Positions 1 to 6,494 of a stretch of DNA of 6,494 nucleotides are shown here, piece by piece; positions within the stretch are counted from its first letter, which is position 1; each line of letters starts with the position of its first letter. The DNA is taken from positions 1 to 6,494 of the forward strand of contig VEPB01000062.1 of the NCBI GenBank assembly GCA_012026715.1. Reading direction: 5' to 3'. The DNA comes from Methylococcaceae bacterium (GTDB lineage Bacteria > Pseudomonadota > Gammaproteobacteria > Methylococcales > Methylococcaceae). A model generated the notes under the pieces. That model saw only the letters and a list, made by a program, of their open reading frames with translations, made no database searches and had not been told where the DNA came from. The translations under genes were made by a program, and so were the position numbers.

Positions 1-2365
1 CCGTTTCCAGCCGCGCCAGCTGCGACAGCGGCACCGCCCGGCCATTGCCGGTCTGCACCGAGACGTCGGGCAGGCCGTCGGCGCCTTCGCGCTGTCCTTG
101 CCGGGCGCGCCAGACGATGTCGATGAGTTCGTTGCCCTCCCGGAACTGCCCCACCGGGAGTCCCGTGTAGTGGCCGCGCAGGGCCTGGGCCAGGTTCAGG
201 GAGCTGACGCCCAGCGCCCGTGCCTTGTCCTGATCCAATTGCAGGCGCAGGGATGCCAGACGCTCGTTCCAGTCGTCGTTCACGTCGACCGTGTGCGGAT
301 GCGCCCGCACCACCGCCTTGACTCGCTCGGCGATGCGCCGCACCTGGTCGGGGTCTTCGCCCAGGACCCGGAACATGACGGGATATTCCTGGGGCGGCCC
401 CACGTCCAGGCGGCTGATGCGACCGCGCAGTTGCGGGAAATCGGACTGGAACGCCTGGCGCAGCCGGTGCAGCACCCGCTCGCGGGCGTCGGTGTCCCGG
501 GTCATGACCACGGTCTGGGACAGATTGGTGTGGTTCAACTGCTCGTTGATGAGCAGGAAGAACCGGGGACTGCCGCCCCCCACATAGGTGGCGTAGTGGA
601 CTACGTCGTTGTCCTTGGCGAGGATGGCCTCCAGGTCCCGGGCGGCGGCTTCGGATTGGGCGAAGGAACTGCCTTCCGGCAGCCACAGGTCCACCATCAG
701 CTCGGGCCGGTCGGACAGGGGGAAGAATTGCTGGGGTACCTGGGGCATGGCGACGATGCCGAGGCCGAATAGGGCTGCGGTCGCCATGATGACACCGCGG
801 CGGCGATCCACGCACCAGGCCACCCAGCGTCGGAGCCGGCGGTAAAACGGGGTGTCGAAATGCTCGCCGGGCGCTTCCTGCTTGCCCTTGAGCATCCAGT
901 AGCCCAGGTAAGGGGTGAAGATCACCGCGCCGACCCAGGACAGCAGCAGGGCGATGCCCACCACCTGGAAGATGGCCACGGTGTATTCGCCGGCGGAAGA
1001 GCGTGCCAGCCCCACCGGCAGAAAGCCGGCGATGGTGATGAGGGTGCCGGTCAGCATGGGAAAGGCCGTGGCGCCATAGGCGTAAGTGGCGGCGCGGACG
1101 CGGTCCCAGCCTTCATCCAGCTTGCGGGCCATCATCTCGATGGCGATCATGGCATCGTCCACCAGGAGCCCCAGGGCGAGGATCAGCGCGCCCAGGGAGA
1201 TGCGGTGCAGGCCGATGCCCAGCAGCAGCATGCAGAGCAGTGTCCCCGCCAGCACCAGCGGCACGGTCAGTGCCACCACCGAACCGGCCCGCCAGCCCAG
1301 GCTGAGGAAGCTCACCAGCAGCACCGTGCCCAGGGCCTCGAAAAAGGTCTGCAGGAATTCGCCGATGGCCCGCTTCACCACCTTGGGCTGGTCGGCCACC
1401 TGCTCGAGGGTGGCGCCGACCGGCAGTTCCGCCTGGATGCGGGCCGCCTCGGCCTTCAAGGCCTTGCCCATGGCGAGCACGTCGCCGGATCGGTTCATGG
1501 TGAGGCCTAAGCCCACCACGTCCTTGCCGTTGAAGCGCATCTTGAATTCGGCCGGTTCCTCGTAGCCCCGGCGGACCGCGGCCACGTCGCCCACCCGCAG
1601 GGTCGTGCCGTTGACCCGGAAGGGGAGATCGGCCACCTCATCCGCCGTTGCCAGTCTGCCGCTCACCCGGATGGGCAGGTTCTGCCCCGGTTCTTCCACC
1701 CGTCCCGCCGCTGTCATGGCGTTCTGGCCGCGCAGGGCCTCGCCGATCTGGGCGGCGCTGAAACCCAGCTCGGCCAGCTTCCGGTCGGAGAATTCCACGA
1801 AGATCTTTTCCGCCTGGGTGCCGATCAGATCGACCTTCTCCACGTCCGGTACCCGCAACAGCCGCTGGCGGGCGGATTCGGCCATGTCCTTCAGCTCGGC
1901 ATAGCCGAAACCTTCGCCGGAAAGGGCATAGATCACGCTGTAGGTGTCGCCGAATTCGTCATTGAAAAAGGGACCGATGACGCCCTGTGGCAACTGGTGG
2001 CCGATGTCGCCGACCTTCTTGCGGACCTGGTACCAGAGATCGGGGATCTCGTCGGCGGGTATGTCCTCGCGGGCGGTGACGAAAACCACCGCCTCGCCGG
2101 GCTTGGAATAGCTCCGCAGATAGTCCAGGTTGGGCAGTTCCTGGAGCTTCTTCTCGATGCGGTCGGTGACCTGCTGTTCCACCTCGGTGGCGGTGGCGCC
2201 GGGATAGAGGGTCTTGACCACCATCACCCGGAAGGTGAACGGCGGATCTTCGGCTTGGCCGATCAGGGCATAGCCCATCACGCCGCCCAGCACGAGCAGG
2301 ACCATCAACAGCCCCGTGAAGGCGCGGTGCCGCAGCGCCCAGGCGGTCAGATTGAAACTGTTCAT
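1..2365 (-). CDS. RND-family efflux permease (AcrB/HAE1-like), partial: C-terminus beyond left edge
   Basis: Inner-membrane proton/drug antiporter of a tripartite RND pump. The frame stays open for 788 codons from the ATG at 2365 to the window edge. Family members are usually about 1,020-1,050 residues, so roughly the last quarter is missing (most of TM8-TM12, including the TM10 lysine of the proton relay). Visible parts: TM1 at about residues 15-35; periplasmic porter region to about 335; TM2-TM6 between about 340 and 490; TM7 near 515-535; then the second periplasmic half. TM4 carries the proton-relay pair D403-D404 in GLLVDDAMIA, matching D407/D408 of AcrB. The N-terminal stretch with GQAEDPPFTF and FFNDEFGDTY resembles, from memory, the TriC-like branch; that assignment is tentative. 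The start is supported by an AGGGAG ribosome-binding site and the 4-bp overlap with the adaptor stop, which suggests translational coupling. Substrate cannot be read from the sequence. Confidence 0.95.
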   Translation of the reverse strand, partial: MNSFNLTAWALRHRAFTGLLMVLLVLGGVMGYALIGQAEDPPFTFRVMVVKTLYPGATATEVEQQVTDRIEKKLQELPNLDYLRSYSKPGEAVVFVTAREDIPADEIPDLWYQVRKKVGDIGHQLPQGVIGPFFNDEFGDTYSVIYALSGEGFGYAELKDMAESARQRLLRVPDVEKVDLIGTQAEKIFVEFSDRKLAELGFSAAQIGEALRGQNAMTAAGRVEEPGQNLPIRVSGRLATADEVADLPFRVNGTTLRVGDVAAVRRGYEEPAEFKMRFNGKDVVGLGLTMNRSGDVLAMGKALKAEAARIQAELPVGATLEQVADQPKVVKRAIGEFLQTFFEALGTVLLVSFLSLGWRAGSVVALTVPLVLAGTLLCMLLLGIGLHRISLGALILALGLLVDDAMIAIEMMARKLDEGWDRVRAATYAYGATAFPMLTGTLITIAGFLPVGLARSSAGEYTVAIFQVVGIALLLSWVGAVIFTPYLGYWMLKGKQEAPGEHFDTPFYRRLRRWVAWCVDRRRGVIMATAALFGLGIVAMPQVPQQFFPLSDRPELMVDLWLPEGSSFAQSEAAARDLEAILAKDNDVVHYATYVGGGSPRFFLLINEQLNHTNLSQTVVMTRDTDARERVLHRLRQAFQSDFPQLRGRISRLDVGPPQEYPVMFRVLGEDPDQVRRIAERVKAVVRAHPHTVDVNDDWNERLASLRLQLDQDKARALGVSSLNLAQALRGHYTGLPVGQFREGNELIDIVWRARQGQREGADGLPDVSVQTGNGRAVPLSQLARLET

Positions 2366-3483
2366 GGCCGGCTCCCTGCGGCGGCGAGGACCCGCACGGC
2401 CTGGCCTTCCAGCAGCCGCTGCACGCCGGCGCTGACGACGGTCTGACCGGGCTCAATGCCGGCCACCTCGATGCGCTCGCCATCCAGAGGCCGGCCCAGG
2501 GTCACCGGCGCCGAGCGGACGGTGTCGGATTCCACCAGCCAGACTTTGGGCTGCCGGGGCTCGTCATGGGTGGTGAAGACGGCGGAGCGGGGAATCGCCG
2601 GGACAGCAGGCGCGGTCGCCGGCAGCCAGACCGTGGCGGTCATGCCCAACAAGGCCTGCTCGCCGCCTTCCAACAGCGCTGCTTTGACGCGATAGGTGCG
2701 GGTAGCGGGATCGGCGGCGGGCGCCACTTCGCGGATGCTTCCGCGCAGCCGCCGCTCGCCCCGAGACCACAGCGCGACTTCGACCTCCCGGCCGGTGGTG
2801 ACATCGGCGATACGCTGCTCGGGCACCTGGAGGGTGATTTCCTTTGCGTCCAATTGGGCCAGTCGCGCCACCGGCTGCCCCGCGCCGACCACATCGCCGG
2901 CCTCGGCGCTGAATCCGGTGATGACGCCGTCGCGTTCCGCCTTCAACTCGCAGTAGTTCAACTGGTTGGCGGTCTGGGCCAGCTGGGCCTCCAGCGCCGC
3001 CACCTTCTCCTTCGCGGCCCTGTCGGCGGTCTGGTGCCGATCGAATTCCGGCGGGGCGATGATGTTCTGAGCCAGCAACTCCCGGTAACGGGCAAGGTCG
3101 GCGTGGGAGAAATCGCGTTCCGCCTGGGCGGCGGCGAGCTGGGCCTTCAGGTTCTGGGTAGCGAGCCGGTAGTCCTTGGCATCGAGGCGGGCGATCGGTT
3201 GACCCTGGCGAATGCGGTCGCCCACCTCCACCAACCGGGCTTCCACCTTGCCCGCGATGCGGAAGGCCAATGCGGTTTCCCGCCGGGCGGTGACCTCGCC
3301 CGCGAGCTCGGCGGTGGCGTGCGCAGCGGCCTCCGCTACTTCAACGACGCGCACCGGGCGGGGAAGGGCATGGTTTTCCGGCGGTGTCGAGCAGCCGGCG
3401 AGCAACCATAGAACCAAAACGATGGAACCGGGTGCCGACCGGAATGGGCGTATCGGATCGGCGATGAAATCGGGTTTGATCAT
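2362..3483 (-). CDS. Periplasmic adaptor (membrane fusion) lipoprotein of the RND pump
   Basis: A 373-residue HlyD/AcrA-type adaptor that links the inner-membrane permease to an outer-membrane channel. The N-terminus is a lipoprotein signal: an arginine-containing n-region, a hydrophobic stretch at about residues 20-29 and lipobox LAGC with C31 as the lipidation site. Serine follows the cysteine, so the protein is probably held in the periplasm by a lipid anchor. Domains in order: first lipoyl half (about 70-103, AFRIAGKVEARLVEVGD), alpha-hairpin coiled coil (about 105-175), second lipoyl half (about 178-208, ERDGVITGFSAEAGD), beta-barrel (about 212-290) and membrane-proximal domain (about 290-370). 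The hairpin-tip segment RYRELLAQNIIAPPEFD aligns with AcrA's channel-docking motif, but alanine (A143) replaces the usual serine. The frame stays open upstream to about 4026, but that part is antisense to the regulator gene; ATG 3483 directly precedes the signal peptide, so I chose it. No strong Shine-Dalgarno precedes it. The gene is the first of an operon with the permease. Confidence 0.93.
   Translation of the reverse strand: MIKPDFIADPIRPFRSAPGSIVLVLWLLAGCSTPPENHALPRPVRVVEVAEAAAHATAELAGEVTARRETALAFRIAGKVEARLVEVGDRIRQGQPIARLDAKDYRLATQNLKAQLAAAQAERDFSHADLARYRELLAQNIIAPPEFDRHQTADRAAKEKVAALEAQLAQTANQLNYCELKAERDGVITGFSAEAGDVVGAGQPVARLAQLDAKEITLQVPEQRIADVTTGREVEVALWSRGERRLRGSIREVAPAADPATRTYRVKAALLEGGEQALLGMTATVWLPATAPAVPAIPRSAVFTTHDEPRQPKVWLVESDTVRSAPVTLGRPLDGERIEVAGIEPGQTVVSAGVQRLLEGQAVRVLAAAGSRP
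2372..2377 (-). promoter_or_regulatory. Ribosome-binding site of the RND permease gene
   Basis: AGGGAG lies 6 nt before the permease ATG, inside the last codons of the adaptor gene. It fixes the permease start at 2365 and, with the ATGA stop/start overlap at 2362-2365, indicates that the two genes are translated from one message. Confidence 0.7.
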
Positions 3484-3504
3484 GGCGACACCACTAAATA
3501 TACT
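3476..3504 (+). promoter_or_regulatory. Candidate sigma-70 promoter of the TetR-family gene
   Basis: TTGATC (3476-3481, -35) and TATACT (3499-3504, -10) are separated by 17 bp. The -10 matches the consensus at 5 of 6 positions. The predicted start is near 3511, giving a leader of about 42 nt. The -35 overlaps the first codons of the adaptor gene and the -10 overlaps the left operator copy, which fits autorepression. Predicted from sequence only. Confidence 0.4.
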
Positions 3505-3517
3505 GGACCGTAAAGTA
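3501..3517. promoter_or_regulatory. Putative TetR-family operator, left copy
   Basis: TACTGGACCGTAAAGTA is an imperfect palindrome (12 of 17 positions equal to its reverse complement). It is also a direct repeat of the right copy: over 18 bp (3500-3517 against 3531-3548), 15 positions match. The copies start 31 bp apart, about three helical turns, so dimers would sit on the same DNA face. This copy covers the candidate starts of both promoters. The binding protein is inferred to be the adjacent TetR-family regulator. Confidence 0.6.
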
Positions 3518-3545
3518 AGTCTACATAACTTTACTGGACGGTCAA
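3518..3545 (-). promoter_or_regulatory. Candidate sigma-70 promoter of the efflux operon
   Basis: Reading leftwards, TTGACC (3545-3540, -35) and TAGACT (3523-3518, -10) are separated by 16 bp. This places the transcription start near 3511, about 28 nt before the adaptor ATG. The -35 lies inside the right-hand operator copy and the start point lies inside the left-hand copy, the geometry expected for repression. The -10 match is only 4 of 6, so the assignment is tentative. Confidence 0.4.
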
Positions 3546-3548
3546 GTA
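3532..3548. promoter_or_regulatory. Putative TetR-family operator, right copy
   Basis: TACTGGACGGTCAAGTA is the more symmetric copy: 14 of 17 positions equal its reverse complement, with outer arms TACT and AGTA and inner arms GAC and GTC. It overlaps the -35 of the candidate efflux promoter and ends 4 bp before the regulator ATG, so a bound dimer could block pump transcription and obstruct the regulator's own transcript. Confidence 0.65.
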
Positions 3549-3552
3549 TTTT

Positions 3553-4182
3553 ATGAGCGATCAACCAAAATCCAAATTGGGGCGCCCCCGCGACCCGGAG
3601 CGCATGCGCCGCGTCCTCGAGGCGGCGGAACAGCAATTCCTGGAGCAGGGCTTCGAGCGAACCAGCGTGGAAGCGGTCGCCAAGGCGTCGGGGGTGTCGA
3701 AGATGACGATCTACTCCTATTTCCCCACCAAGAAGGCCCTGTTCGAGGCGGTGATCGACAAACGCGTCGACGCCGCGTTCGATTTCGAGAACGCCGCGAA
3801 CCTGACGCCCGCCGATCCGAGGGCGGCGCTGACCGTCATCGGCCGCCACTTCCTGGGGCTGATCCGGGCCGACGACGTGATCTGCAAGCAGCGGGTGCTG
3901 TACGCGGAAGCCGGCGTGCAGCAGGACGCCTGCAGCGCCTTCTTCCAACAAGGCCCCCTCAACATCGTCGCTCGCGTGCGCGCCTATCTGGATGGGGCCG
4001 TGGCGGCGGGAAGCCTGGAGCTTCATGATGCCGAGGCCGGGGCCGATCAGTTCCTTTCCCTATTTCTGGGCACCGCCGACATCAAGGCCATGCTGGGCCT
4101 GGGCAAGCCGACTGCGGAAGAAGACGAGCGCCTTTTGGAACGGAACGTGGAGATGTTTATGCGGGCTTACGGGAAACACTGA
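3553..4182 (+). CDS. TetR/AcrR-family transcriptional regulator, likely local repressor of the efflux operon
   Basis: A 209-residue protein, normal length for the family. Residues 8-16 form the basic arm (KLGRPRDPE) and residues 17-63 the TetR_N DNA-binding domain. The helix-turn-helix is at about 37-57 (TSVEAVAKASGVSKMTIYSYF, split as TSVEAVAKA and GVSKMTIYSYF), followed by the typical PTKKALFEAVI. The remaining helices (about 75-205) form the ligand-binding and dimer part, which resembles the AefR-like C-terminal type. No ligand can be deduced. The gene is divergent from the pump operon across a 69-bp gap with two palindromic repeats, the classical arrangement of a local repressor such as AcrR. 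The ATG at 3553 has no recognisable Shine-Dalgarno; the 12 nt before it are AT-rich (CAAGTATTTT just upstream). The next ATG, residue 18, would remove the basic arm and is less likely. Confidence 0.93.
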   Translation: MSDQPKSKLGRPRDPERMRRVLEAAEQQFLEQGFERTSVEAVAKASGVSKMTIYSYFPTKKALFEAVIDKRVDAAFDFENAANLTPADPRAALTVIGRHFLGLIRADDVICKQRVLYAEAGVQQDACSAFFQQGPLNIVARVRAYLDGAVAAGSLELHDAEAGADQFLSLFLGTADIKAMLGLGKPTAEEDERLLERNVEMFMRAYGKH

Positions 4183-4445
4183 AAACTTGGGGACTGGCCT
4201 GGGTCGAGGCGCTCGTGGCTGACGGAGAGTTCCCTCGCGGCACAGTGACCCACGACCCGCTCCCTAGCTGACACGTTTTCTATCGAAATCAAAAGCCTGA
4301 TTGTCCTGACGATGAAGTCAGTCGCGTAACCTGCCGCCATCCCCGCGCACGATCAGGTTGGCCGGCGGCGCCCCGGGCAGCGGCGCCGACGGGTCGGTCC
4401 TCGGCGCGGATTTCAATCCATCCAACGAATCGATCCGGACAAGCC
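4183..4445. other. Convergent intergenic spacer
   Basis: This spacer separates the stop of the TetR-family gene from the stop of the GGDEF-EAL gene, so it should contain the 3' ends of two converging transcripts. I see no credible gene, tRNA or insertion sequence in it. The only notable structure is a GC-rich hairpin at 4366-4388. Neither strand shows a clear stem followed by a T-run, so termination here may be factor-dependent. Confidence 0.6.
4366..4388. other. GC-rich inverted repeat in the convergent spacer
   Basis: CGGCGCC (4366-4372) and GGCGCCG (4382-4388) can pair as a perfect 7-bp stem with a 9-nt loop. It lies about 60 bp past the GGDEF-EAL stop. There is no T-tract on either side, so it is not a standard intrinsic terminator. 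It could still stabilise transcript ends, or be a chance feature of GC-rich DNA. Confidence 0.3.
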
Positions 4446-6494
4446 TCACATCGGCCGCGGCGGGGCAAGATGAAACCCCTGCGCGTAATCGACGTTCATT
4501 GCGGACAGCTTTTCCAAGGTATCGGCGTTCTCCACCCATTCGGCGATGGTCTTCAATCCCATCACCTTCCCCAAACGGTGAATCGCTTCGACCATGGCCT
4601 CGTCGATCGGATCCTGGGCAATATCCTTGATGAAACGCCCATCGATCTTGAGATAATCCACCGGCAGCGATTTCAGATAGCCGAAGGACGACAGTCCACT
4701 GCCGAAATCATCGAGGGCAAAGCGGCAACCCAACTCCCTCAGGTGAGTCATGAACGGCAGGGCACTGGTGAAATCGGAAATGGCCGCTGTTTCGGTGACC
4801 TCGAAACAAAGGCTCGACGGTTCGATACGGCTGGCCTTGATCCGTTCCACGATGTAATCGAGGACGTCCTGATCGCTGAAGGACTGGCCGGACAGGTTGA
4901 CCGACAGCATCGCCTTGCGCTCGCCGTTACCCCGAGCCCTGAGCATTGCCACGGTCTGTTCCACCACCCAGCGGTCGATGGCGACGATCTGACCGTAACG
5001 TTCCGCGGCGGGCAGAAAGGCGCCGGGCAGTACGATGGCGCCCTGTTCGTCCAGCATACGGAGCAGGACTTCCGCGAGCGTGCCCTCGTCTGCGAATCGC
5101 TGGGTCGGGACGATCGGCTGCAGATAGAGGCGAAATCGGCCCTCGGCGAGTGCCTGCTGAATCCGCGGCAACCACTGCATCTCGCCGAAGCGACGGCTTA
5201 CCACGGCATCGTCCGGCCGGTATACGTACACCCGGTTCCTTCCGCGATACTTCGCCATATAGCAGGCGCTGTCCGCAGCCCGCAAGGCACTTTGGGCATT
5301 TTCCCAGACCGGGCCGAGTTCCACCAAGCCGAGGCTGACACCCACCACGAAGCTCTTGTCCTGCCAGCCGAAGCGGAAGTTCTGCACCGATTCGCGAACG
5401 GTCTTGGCGATGCGGACGGCTTCCGCCATGGGGCAATGCTCCAGCAACACCCCGAACTCATCGCCGCCGAGCCGGGCAATGGTATCGCGGGAACGGATGG
5501 CCGACTGCATGAGGCAGCTGATTTGCCGCAGCAACTCGTCCCCCGCCACGTGTCCGCAGGTGTCGTTCACCACCTTGAACTGGTCGAGGTCCATGTAAAC
5601 AAGGGTGTGCGGGGCGCGGGATGCGATTGCGCCAAGCACTCGGTCCAGGCGGCGCTCGAACTCGCGCCGATTGACCAGCCCGGTGAGGGCATCGTGAGTC
5701 GCTTGGTAAGACAAGCGCTGGGCGAGCCGACGCTCTTCGGAGACGTCCCGAAAGATCAGCACCGTGCCGACCATCGCGCCGTCGCGGTCGAGGATGGGGG
5801 CCGCGGACTGGTGGACATCATGATCCACGCCGCGGCGATCGGTCAGGACCAGGTGTCCCTGGGCTTCCGCCATGGTCGGCTCGCCGTCCGGAATAGCGCC
5901 TTCGGTGCCTTCCAGCGCGGTGTCGCGGTGGACGCGGAAAGCCAATTCCAGCGGCTTGCCGACGACTTCGGGGGAGGTCCACCCGGTAAAGTGTTCGGCC
6001 GAAGGATTGAGATAGGTGATCCGGCCACCCCGGTCGGTCGTGATGACGCCATCGCCGATACTGGCCAAGGTGATGCGAAATAGCTCCTTCTCCACGACCA
6101 GCCGATCGCCGATCTGGGCCAGTTCCCGAGTGCGCTGCTGGACCCGCTGCTCCAGTTCCCGATGAGACTCCTGCAGCGCCTGTTGAGCACACTGCCGCTG
6201 TTCCACCTCCGCCGCCAGCGCCTGACACGCTAGTTCCTGCTGGTCCTGCGTATGCCGGAGATCAGCCACGAGATCCAGATTTTCGAAGCGCAGCCGCAGG
6301 GAATTGGCGACGGCGGCGTGGAGTCGCCTCGAGATCATCGACATCATCACCACAAAAAGGATCAACATAACGCCCATGATGAAGTGAATCTGGTCGACGA
6401 TCAGGAAGAGCTTCAGGGTGTAGGGCACCAGTACCGGCCCTATAAACAGCAACGCAGCCCCCTTCACTGGCGACAAGGTGGAAACCGCACCGGC
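4446..6494 (-). CDS. Membrane-anchored PAS-GGDEF-EAL cyclic-di-GMP protein, partial: N-terminus beyond right edge
   Basis: A bifunctional-type cyclic-di-GMP enzyme: GGDEF domains make c-di-GMP from GTP and EAL domains cleave it to pGpG. The frame is open to the window edge (682 codons). A TTG at 6476 could start it, but in-frame residues AGAVST precede it and it would cut a membrane domain, so the true start is probably upstream. Numbering from 6476: hydrophobic segments at about 7-27 and 30-48; coiled coil about 75-130; PAS about 133-243; GGDEF about 255-420; EAL about 435-672. The GGDEF half has D296, N304, D313, motif GGDEF at 337-341 and the inhibitory-site motif RSRD at 328-331. The EAL half has E469 (EVL variant), N527, E559, D589-D590, K610, E646 and Q666, spaced as in the active phosphodiesterase RocR as I recall it. 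Both activities are therefore plausible; the PAS and membrane parts probably sense a signal. It converges on the regulator gene and shows no operon link with the pump. Confidence 0.95.
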   Translation of the reverse strand, partial: AGAVSTLSPVKGAALLFIGPVLVPYTLKLFLIVDQIHFIMGVMLILFVVMMSMISRRLHAAVANSLRLRFENLDLVADLRHTQDQQELACQALAAEVEQRQCAQQALQESHRELEQRVQQRTRELAQIGDRLVVEKELFRITLASIGDGVITTDRGGRITYLNPSAEHFTGWTSPEVVGKPLELAFRVHRDTALEGTEGAIPDGEPTMAEAQGHLVLTDRRGVDHDVHQSAAPILDRDGAMVGTVLIFRDVSEERRLAQRLSYQATHDALTGLVNRREFERRLDRVLGAIASRAPHTLVYMDLDQFKVVNDTCGHVAGDELLRQISCLMQSAIRSRDTIARLGGDEFGVLLEHCPMAEAVRIAKTVRESVQNFRFGWQDKSFVVGVSLGLVELGPVWENAQSALRAADSACYMAKYRGRNRVYVYRPDDAVVSRRFGEMQWLPRIQQALAEGRFRLYLQPIVPTQRFADEGTLAEVLLRMLDEQGAIVLPGAFLPAAERYGQIVAIDRWVVEQTVAMLRARGNGERKAMLSVNLSGQSFSDQDVLDYIVERIKASRIEPSSLCFEVTETAAISDFTSALPFMTHLRELGCRFALDDFGSGLSSFGYLKSLPVDYLKIDGRFIKDIAQDPIDEAMVEAIHRLGKVMGLKTIAEWVENADTLEKLSAMNVDYAQGFHLAPPRPM

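Noticed and set aside
98..1904. Several plus-strand open frames opposite the permease (for example 98-772, 860-1510, 1605-1904)
   Set aside because: Low-complexity Gln/His/Gly-rich or Arg/Ser-rich products without domains, lying opposite an intact RND frame; they are shadows.
2566..3411. A 281-codon plus-strand open frame opposite the adaptor gene
   Set aside because: Its product has no recognisable domain, while the minus strand encodes a complete adaptor with lipobox and lipoyl halves.
3484..4026. An N-terminal extension of the adaptor reading frame up to 4026
   Set aside because: This part is antisense to the well-supported TetR-family gene and crosses the operator region; the lipoprotein signal begins right after the ATG at 3483.
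4306..4321. A small hairpin (CTGAC, 6-nt loop, GTCAG) as a terminator between the convergent genes
   Set aside because: The stem is only 5 bp and the nearest T-run on the minus strand is about a dozen bases away, so it does not meet the usual terminator pattern.
4470..6083. A 537-codon open frame on the plus strand opposite the GGDEF-EAL gene
   Set aside because: The minus-strand frame has full PAS, GGDEF and EAL motifs; the opposite frame has no recognisable domain and is the usual mirror frame in GC-rich coding DNA.
1..6494. CRISPR arrays, tRNA/rRNA genes, insertion sequences or phage-related genes
   Set aside because: I found no spaced repeat array, RNA gene or transposase-like frame; the window is nearly filled by four ordinary chromosomal genes.

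Overview
GC-rich, densely coded bacterial DNA, most likely from a proteobacterium (gamma or beta). The evidence is a Gram-negative tripartite efflux operon with an outer-membrane-type lipoprotein adaptor, plus a membrane PAS-GGDEF-EAL protein. I cannot name a genus. Both ends of the window fall inside genes.

Layout. On the minus strand, an efflux operon runs leftwards from about 3511: a periplasmic adaptor lipoprotein (2362-3483), then an RND permease (starts at 2365, runs off the left edge at base 1). The two genes overlap by 4 bp (ATGA). On the plus strand, a TetR/AcrR-family regulator (3553-4182) is divergent from the operon. The 69-bp gap between them is AT-rich compared with the genes and holds two copies of a near-palindromic 17-mer spaced 31 bp apart, overlapping plausible promoters for both directions. 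A 263-bp spacer between converging genes (4183-4445) holds no gene I can support. On the minus strand, 4446-6494 encodes a membrane-anchored PAS-GGDEF-EAL protein whose N-terminus lies beyond the right edge.

How they work together. The regulator probably represses both itself and the pump operon by binding the repeated sites and releases them when it binds a ligand, most likely a toxic compound the pump exports. The adaptor and permease would form a proton-driven pump with an outer-membrane channel that is not in this window. The cyclic-di-GMP protein is a separate transcription unit with no visible link to the pump.

All four genes belong to known families and I see no convincing new system. 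The points most worth a second look are the duplicated operator with overlapping face-to-face promoters, the altered channel-docking motif in the adaptor, and the apparently complete active sites in both halves of the GGDEF-EAL protein.
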